Below are positions 60,264 to 64,000 of a DNA stretch of 64,000 nt, piece after piece. The stretch is from Sebaldella termitidis ATCC 33386 (GTDB lineage Bacteria; Fusobacteriota; Fusobacteriia; Fusobacteriales; Leptotrichiaceae). Within the stretch, counting starts at the first letter, position 1; each line of letters begins with the position of its first letter. Below the pieces are notes generated by a model that was given only the letters and a program-made list of their open reading frames with translations, was not told where the DNA came from and searched no databases. The stretch is from the NCBI RefSeq assembly GCF_000024405.1, contig NC_013517.1, positions 3,193,989 through 3,257,988 of the forward strand. Direction: 5' to 3'. Position numbers and translations under genes: made by a program.

Positions 60264-61610
60264 TCAGGAATTTCTCTCACTTCCCGCATTATTATATAAT
60301 TTATTATACATATAAACATTATTTGCATTTATTGTCATACTCGGGGTATAAATAATCCAGTCACTCATATCTTCCCTGCTAAGCTCATACTCTTCTCCGT
60401 TTTTCATATCATTTATAAAATACGGTGTATTTATAAGTGCACCTTTTACTGTATTTTCAGTTATTTCTTTAATATCGAACCACATATGCTCGAATCTCTC
60501 CTCAGAATCCTCTTCATATCTGCATCCTATTTTAACAAGAAAAGACCAGCCATTACTGTTTTTCTGATTTTCAAATATATTTTCAAAATAATAAAAATTT
60601 TCTTTTGCAAACAATGACATTCTTATAGTTTCGTCAGTAGAGTAATAAAGCATCATGTTATCCCCGAAATTATTTTTATATTCATTGGGGTTCTTAAGCT
60701 CCCCTTTTATACTGGCAAGTAGAACTCCGCTTGGTCTTGTATGCTCGTCCAATTCCCCGTTTTCCAGAGTTCTGTCTTTCAAATCTCCTATAAAGGACTT
60801 TTTCTTTCCAAACAATCCTTTTTGAGCAAGTACATCCACTGCATGCTCCCATCTTATCCAGGCAAATTCCAGCTCTACATTATCTGAATAACCTATTTTC
60901 ATTACTTCCTCTTCGTCTTTAGGACCGTTTACTATTGCATTGACTACCACCGTATTTAATATATTATTGCATTTTTCGGCAAGCTCATTTTTTATATTTA
61001 AAAATTCAAATTCCACACTTCCAAATCTTCTTACTCCGTGAGTATGCAGCCATGCCACACCATTTTCAGGGACGTAATGTGTAGAATACATTATCCCCGG
61101 CGAAGGCGGTATATTCGTAGAAGCTATCATTTCCAGCTGCTCTCCCTCAAGAAGCTTATAAGCCGACATATCTACCACAAGATAATTATCACTGCTTAGT
61201 GTATATAACACCTTCAGCTGAAGATGGTATGCTTCTATCGGTATATTATCATAGAACATTTTTGTCATTATCATACTGCTGCTCTGATTTATTTTTTCCA
61301 TATATCCCGAAAAATAACCGCCTGAAAGGCTGTTATAGCTTTCGACACTTCTTTTCAGAAGATCTGTCATTTCCAAAACTCTTATTTCCACTTCATATTC
61401 ATTATCCATGTAATCTATTTTTGCAATAAGAGTATTGATTTCATTGTCCTCAATATTTTCTTTTAAATCCTTAACTGAAAAAAGAGCACTTTTTTCAAGC
61501 TTTTCCTTTAAATCCCCCAGTTCAGGATCACTGCCTGCTTTAGGTACAACCCCTATAAATGATTCCTCAAGAATCTTTTTTTCCAGCACTGCTTTATATT
61601 CGTCTTCCAC
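60264..61610 (-). CDS. DUF4026/DUF2314-like protein
   Basis: 448 residues, GTG start 9 bp after AAGGAG. It has no signal peptide. The C-terminal 90 residues (EERFEHMWFDIKEITENTVKGALINTPYFINDMKNGEEYELSREDMSDWIIY) match DUF2314, with E-H-x-W and D-W. The first 340 resemble DUF4026, with GIMYSTHYVPENGVAWLHTHGVRRFGSVEFEFLNI and FAWIRWEHAVD. Function is unknown; related proteins often lie near polymorphic-toxin genes. It is the first gene of its unit, divergent from the peptidase gene. Confidence 0.72.
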   Translation of the reverse strand: MEDEYKAVLEKKILEESFIGVVPKAGSDPELGDLKEKLEKSALFSVKDLKENIEDNEINTLIAKIDYMDNEYEVEIRVLEMTDLLKRSVESYNSLSGGYFSGYMEKINQSSSMIMTKMFYDNIPIEAYHLQLKVLYTLSSDNYLVVDMSAYKLLEGEQLEMIASTNIPPSPGIMYSTHYVPENGVAWLHTHGVRRFGSVEFEFLNIKNELAEKCNNILNTVVVNAIVNGPKDEEEVMKIGYSDNVELEFAWIRWEHAVDVLAQKGLFGKKKSFIGDLKDRTLENGELDEHTRPSGVLLASIKGELKNPNEYKNNFGDNMMLYYSTDETIRMSLFAKENFYYFENIFENQKNSNGWSFLVKIGCRYEEDSEERFEHMWFDIKEITENTVKGALINTPYFINDMKNGEEYELSREDMSDWIIYTPSMTINANNVYMYNKLYNNAGSERNS

Positions 61611-61718
61611 TATAATTCACTCCTTAGCTTTATAATTAAAATATTATATCATAATTTACAAAATTTCCCGCATTTCTTTTACTAAAATTTTTTAATAAAT
61701 TATTTTTATAAATTTTTC

Positions 61719-61747
61719 TTGACTTTTCTCTTCAAATTTTATTTAAT
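61719..61747 (+). promoter_or_regulatory. Promoter of the M28 peptidase gene
   Basis: TTGACT (61719-61724) and TTTAAT (61742-61747) are 17 bp apart. The leader would be about 70 nt and begins just before the inverted repeat. Confidence 0.7.
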
Positions 61748-61762
61748 AGTACTGTTATGATT

Positions 61763-61793
61763 AGAACCATTAAACTTAAAGTTTAATAGTTCT
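61763..61793. promoter_or_regulatory. 31-bp inverted repeat in the M28 peptidase leader
   Basis: AGAACCATTAAACTT and AAGTTTAATAGTTCT (spacer of one base) form an inverted repeat with a single mismatch in 15. It sits just after the predicted transcription start. It could be an operator, or a leader hairpin that protects the mRNA. No T-run follows closely enough to call it a terminator. Confidence 0.7.
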
Positions 61794-61826
61794 AAACTTT
61801 TTATCTTTTTTATTTAGGAGAGTGGT

Positions 61827-63923
61827 ATGAAAAAAATTTTGATTTTATTTTTTACAGTGTCGTTAATGATGATTTCGGCACCCAGAGAAAGCACAGACAG
61901 CAGGGAAAATATCATAAATCATCTTGATATTAATTATTCTTATAATATTGCCGAATCCCTGACGAAGTTTAAGACTAACGAAAAACTGGGATTTCGTACT
62001 GCCGGTTCCAGTGCTGAACATGCAGCCGGAGATATGCTTTATGAAGAGTTCAAAAAGCTCGGGCTTAAAAATGTCAGAAAAGATGAATTTACTGTAGATG
62101 CATGGGAATTTAAAAATGCAGAGCTTACGTATACCGATAAAAAAAATAAAAAGCAAAGGCTTACTTTAAACAGTTATGCTGCCAATTTTGCGACAAATGG
62201 TACAGAAGTGTATGATCTGGTTTATCTGAACAAGGGTACCAGAGATGATTATGAAAATGCGGATGTCAAGGGAAAGATAGTTATGGTTGATATTAATCAG
62301 CGTGAGGACTGGTGGATTAATTATCCTGCCATGCAGGCAAAGCTAAAAGGAGCAAAGGCTGTAATAGCCGTAAATAACGGAGGATATGCAGAAATCAGCG
62401 ATGATGCCCTGAATGTACAGGACATGTGCGGTCCTGATGATACACCTGCCTTGGGAATGTCAAAAGCAGACGGTGATAAGCTGAAAGCTCTTATGAATAA
62501 AAATAGAACTGTAAAAATAGAACTAAATGTGGATTCTCAGGTTAAAAGAGATCAAAAGGCCTATAATATTGTTGGTGAAATCCCCGGAAAGGATCCTGAT
62601 TCACTTATAATATTAAGTTCACATTATGACGGATATTTTGAGGCATTTCAGGATAATGCTACAGCAGTTGCCCTTACTATGGGAATAGCCAAAAGTATAA
62701 TTGACAGCGGGTATCAGCCTGAAAAAACAATTATCGTTATTGCACATGCTGCCGAAGAATGGGGAACAGTAGATACAAGATATGACTGGTCTGTAGGTGC
62801 GTATAATCAGGTGTTTAAAGTAAGACCGGACTGGGCAGCCAAAAGTTTTGCCATGCTGAATTTTGAACAGCCGGGATCTGAACATGTAAAAACACAGGAA
62901 ATAAGAACTGTTTATGAATATAAAACATTCATTGAAAGTATTGCTGACAGAATTAAACCGTCTGTCTCAGGTGTATATGAGGGAGGAATCAAGGTTACCA
63001 CACCTCCGAGAACATGGGCGGATGATTTTTCATATTCTATAGCCGGGATTCCTACTATAAGAAATGATTATGTAGGAGCACAGTTTATGAAATCGACATA
63101 TCATACAAATTATGATACTAAAGCAACTTATAATGAAAAAGCCTTTACTTATAATCACCAGCTTTATGCACAGATTGTTTACGAGCTTGATCAAAAAGCA
63201 GTTATGCCGATGGATTTTACTACACGTTTCAATGAATTCAAAGCTACGCTGGATATGGATTTACTGGCTAAAACCGGAAATGAAGGAAAAAAACTTCTGA
63301 CAGACATTGAAGAAGTAATAAAAACTTCTGAAAATCTGAACAGACTGCTTGCAGATATAAATAATAAGCATGAGCAGGCTATAAAAAGTAATAATACTGC
63401 CGAAATTAAGAAATATGAAACAAAAGCAGATACTGTGAACAAACAGCTCCTTGCTCTTTATAAATATTGTCAGGATTCATTTATAAAGCTTACATGGGAA
63501 GATGATTCCATATTCCCGCATGAACATGCACAAAATAATATAAATGCCCTAAATGAAGCTGTAGCTTTACTTGAAAAGGGAGATATAGATACTGCAGTTA
63601 ATGATCACCTTTCTTTAATTGATAATAACTGGTATGCACTGAGTTTTGACAAAGAAACTTATGAATATTTTACGAATCAGGTTTTAAAACAAGATAAGGA
63701 ACGTCTGAACTGGGGTGCAGGAAGAATTATGGGACATGAGGATCTTTATGATATTATTTTCTCTTTGCAGCAAAAACAAAAATCAGGAGAAAAAAATGTT
63801 AAGAATGAAATAGAAGCTTTGAAAAAGATTCTTGCTTCTCAGGAAGCACTTATGAAAAATACTGTTATTACAGAAAATAAACAGCTTCTTGAAGTAAAAA
63901 AATATCTAAATAAAATAAAGTAA
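61827..63923 (+). CDS. Secreted M28-family zinc peptidase
   Basis: 698 residues, ATG with AGGAG. A signal peptide ends near SLMMISA. About 130-230 resembles a PA-type insert (LVYLNKGTRDDYENADVKGKIVMVDINQ). The zinc site is in LIILSSHYDGYFEAFQDNATAVAL (His, Asp), then AHAAEEWG (catalytic Glu, metal Glu); DYVGAQFMKSTYHTNYDT gives the last His. The C-terminal 230 residues are helical and not recognised. M28 enzymes remove amino acids from peptide N-termini or split carboxypeptidase substrates. It is likely periplasmic or secreted for peptide feeding. Monocistronic, with its own terminator. Confidence 0.9.
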   Translation: MKKILILFFTVSLMMISAPRESTDSRENIINHLDINYSYNIAESLTKFKTNEKLGFRTAGSSAEHAAGDMLYEEFKKLGLKNVRKDEFTVDAWEFKNAELTYTDKKNKKQRLTLNSYAANFATNGTEVYDLVYLNKGTRDDYENADVKGKIVMVDINQREDWWINYPAMQAKLKGAKAVIAVNNGGYAEISDDALNVQDMCGPDDTPALGMSKADGDKLKALMNKNRTVKIELNVDSQVKRDQKAYNIVGEIPGKDPDSLIILSSHYDGYFEAFQDNATAVALTMGIAKSIIDSGYQPEKTIIVIAHAAEEWGTVDTRYDWSVGAYNQVFKVRPDWAAKSFAMLNFEQPGSEHVKTQEIRTVYEYKTFIESIADRIKPSVSGVYEGGIKVTTPPRTWADDFSYSIAGIPTIRNDYVGAQFMKSTYHTNYDTKATYNEKAFTYNHQLYAQIVYELDQKAVMPMDFTTRFNEFKATLDMDLLAKTGNEGKKLLTDIEEVIKTSENLNRLLADINNKHEQAIKSNNTAEIKKYETKADTVNKQLLALYKYCQDSFIKLTWEDDSIFPHEHAQNNINALNEAVALLEKGDIDTAVNDHLSLIDNNWYALSFDKETYEYFTNQVLKQDKERLNWGAGRIMGHEDLYDIIFSLQQKQKSGEKNVKNEIEALKKILASQEALMKNTVITENKQLLEVKKYLNKIK

Positions 63924-63937
63924 CTTTTATTATAAAT

Positions 63938-63984
63938 GTAAAAATGAACACAACTGTATTATCTGTGTTCATTTTTTTATTTGC
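63938..63984 (+). terminator. Terminator after the M28 peptidase gene
   Basis: AAAAATGAACACA and TGTGTTCATTTTTTT form a 13-bp stem around an ACTGTATTATC loop, 15 bp after the stop codon. Confidence 0.88.
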
Positions 63985-64000
63985 AGTACTGTTGTTTCAC

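Overview
The window is AT-rich DNA with short intergenic gaps and strong GGAGG-type ribosome binding sites. The genes point to an anaerobic, Gram-negative-enveloped member of the Fusobacteriota, probably Leptotrichiaceae and Sebaldella-like. This rests on lipoprotein-like leaders ending in SFG/FAD, a MalH-type 6-phospho-alpha-glucosidase with a PTS permease, cobalamin-dependent methionine synthase with a detached activation domain, and a long lipopolysaccharide cluster. The species is an inference from gene style; no rRNA is present. I saw no tRNA, rRNA, CRISPR array or insertion sequence.

Layout. 1-8.7 kb (minus strand): an incomplete secreted GH13-like protein whose catalytic residues look lost, then ComF-like, Zn-ribbon, YraN, RNase HII, Ogt, a pseudouridine synthase, two tandem paralogous exported proteins, an HD protein, a TruA-like enzyme ending in a KH motif, and a HAD phosphatase. 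8.9-12.3 kb: a large exported VIT/VWA protein, divergent from cysteine synthase. 13.3-15.3 kb: a membrane phosphoesterase and a thymidine kinase fused to a dethiobiotin-synthetase-like domain. 15.7-18.6 kb: alpha-glucoside PTS permease and 6-phospho-alpha-glucosidase, with an inverted repeat around the -10 box. 18.9-20.7 kb: ArsR-like regulator and an isocitrate lyase/PEP mutase-family enzyme.

20.9-29.2 kb is the most unusual part. One tight minus-strand operon carries a CheA P3-P4-P5 protein with damaged ATP-binding boxes, a separate CheA N-terminal half (P1 lacking its histidine), two divergent chemoreceptors, a CheW, a ROK sugar kinase and a MurR/RpiR regulator. No CheY, CheR, CheB or flagellar gene is seen in the window. 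It looks like a chemoreceptor array scaffold reused for something other than phosphorelay chemotaxis, perhaps tied to sugar phosphorylation.

29.5-34.0 kb (plus strand): trpS, an EVE-domain protein and split methionine synthase. 34.1-38.0 kb: an Imm51-like protein, a DUF975 membrane protein, RlmB-like methylase, MurA and a YueI-like protein. 38.2-40.6 kb: a DUF4912 protein and TsaD. 40.6-59.7 kb: an LPS/surface-glycan cluster (minus strand, reading from a promoter near 59.8 kb) with an acetyltransferase, a deacetylase, five GT9, six GT4 and one GT2 glycosyltransferases, an O-antigen ligase/polymerase, UDP-glucose dehydrogenase, a uronate epimerase and an LPS-kinase-like protein. One GT9 gene is broken at a run of seven A/T. 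59.9-63.9 kb: DUF2164, DUF4026/DUF2314 and a secreted M28 peptidase whose leader holds a 31-bp inverted repeat.
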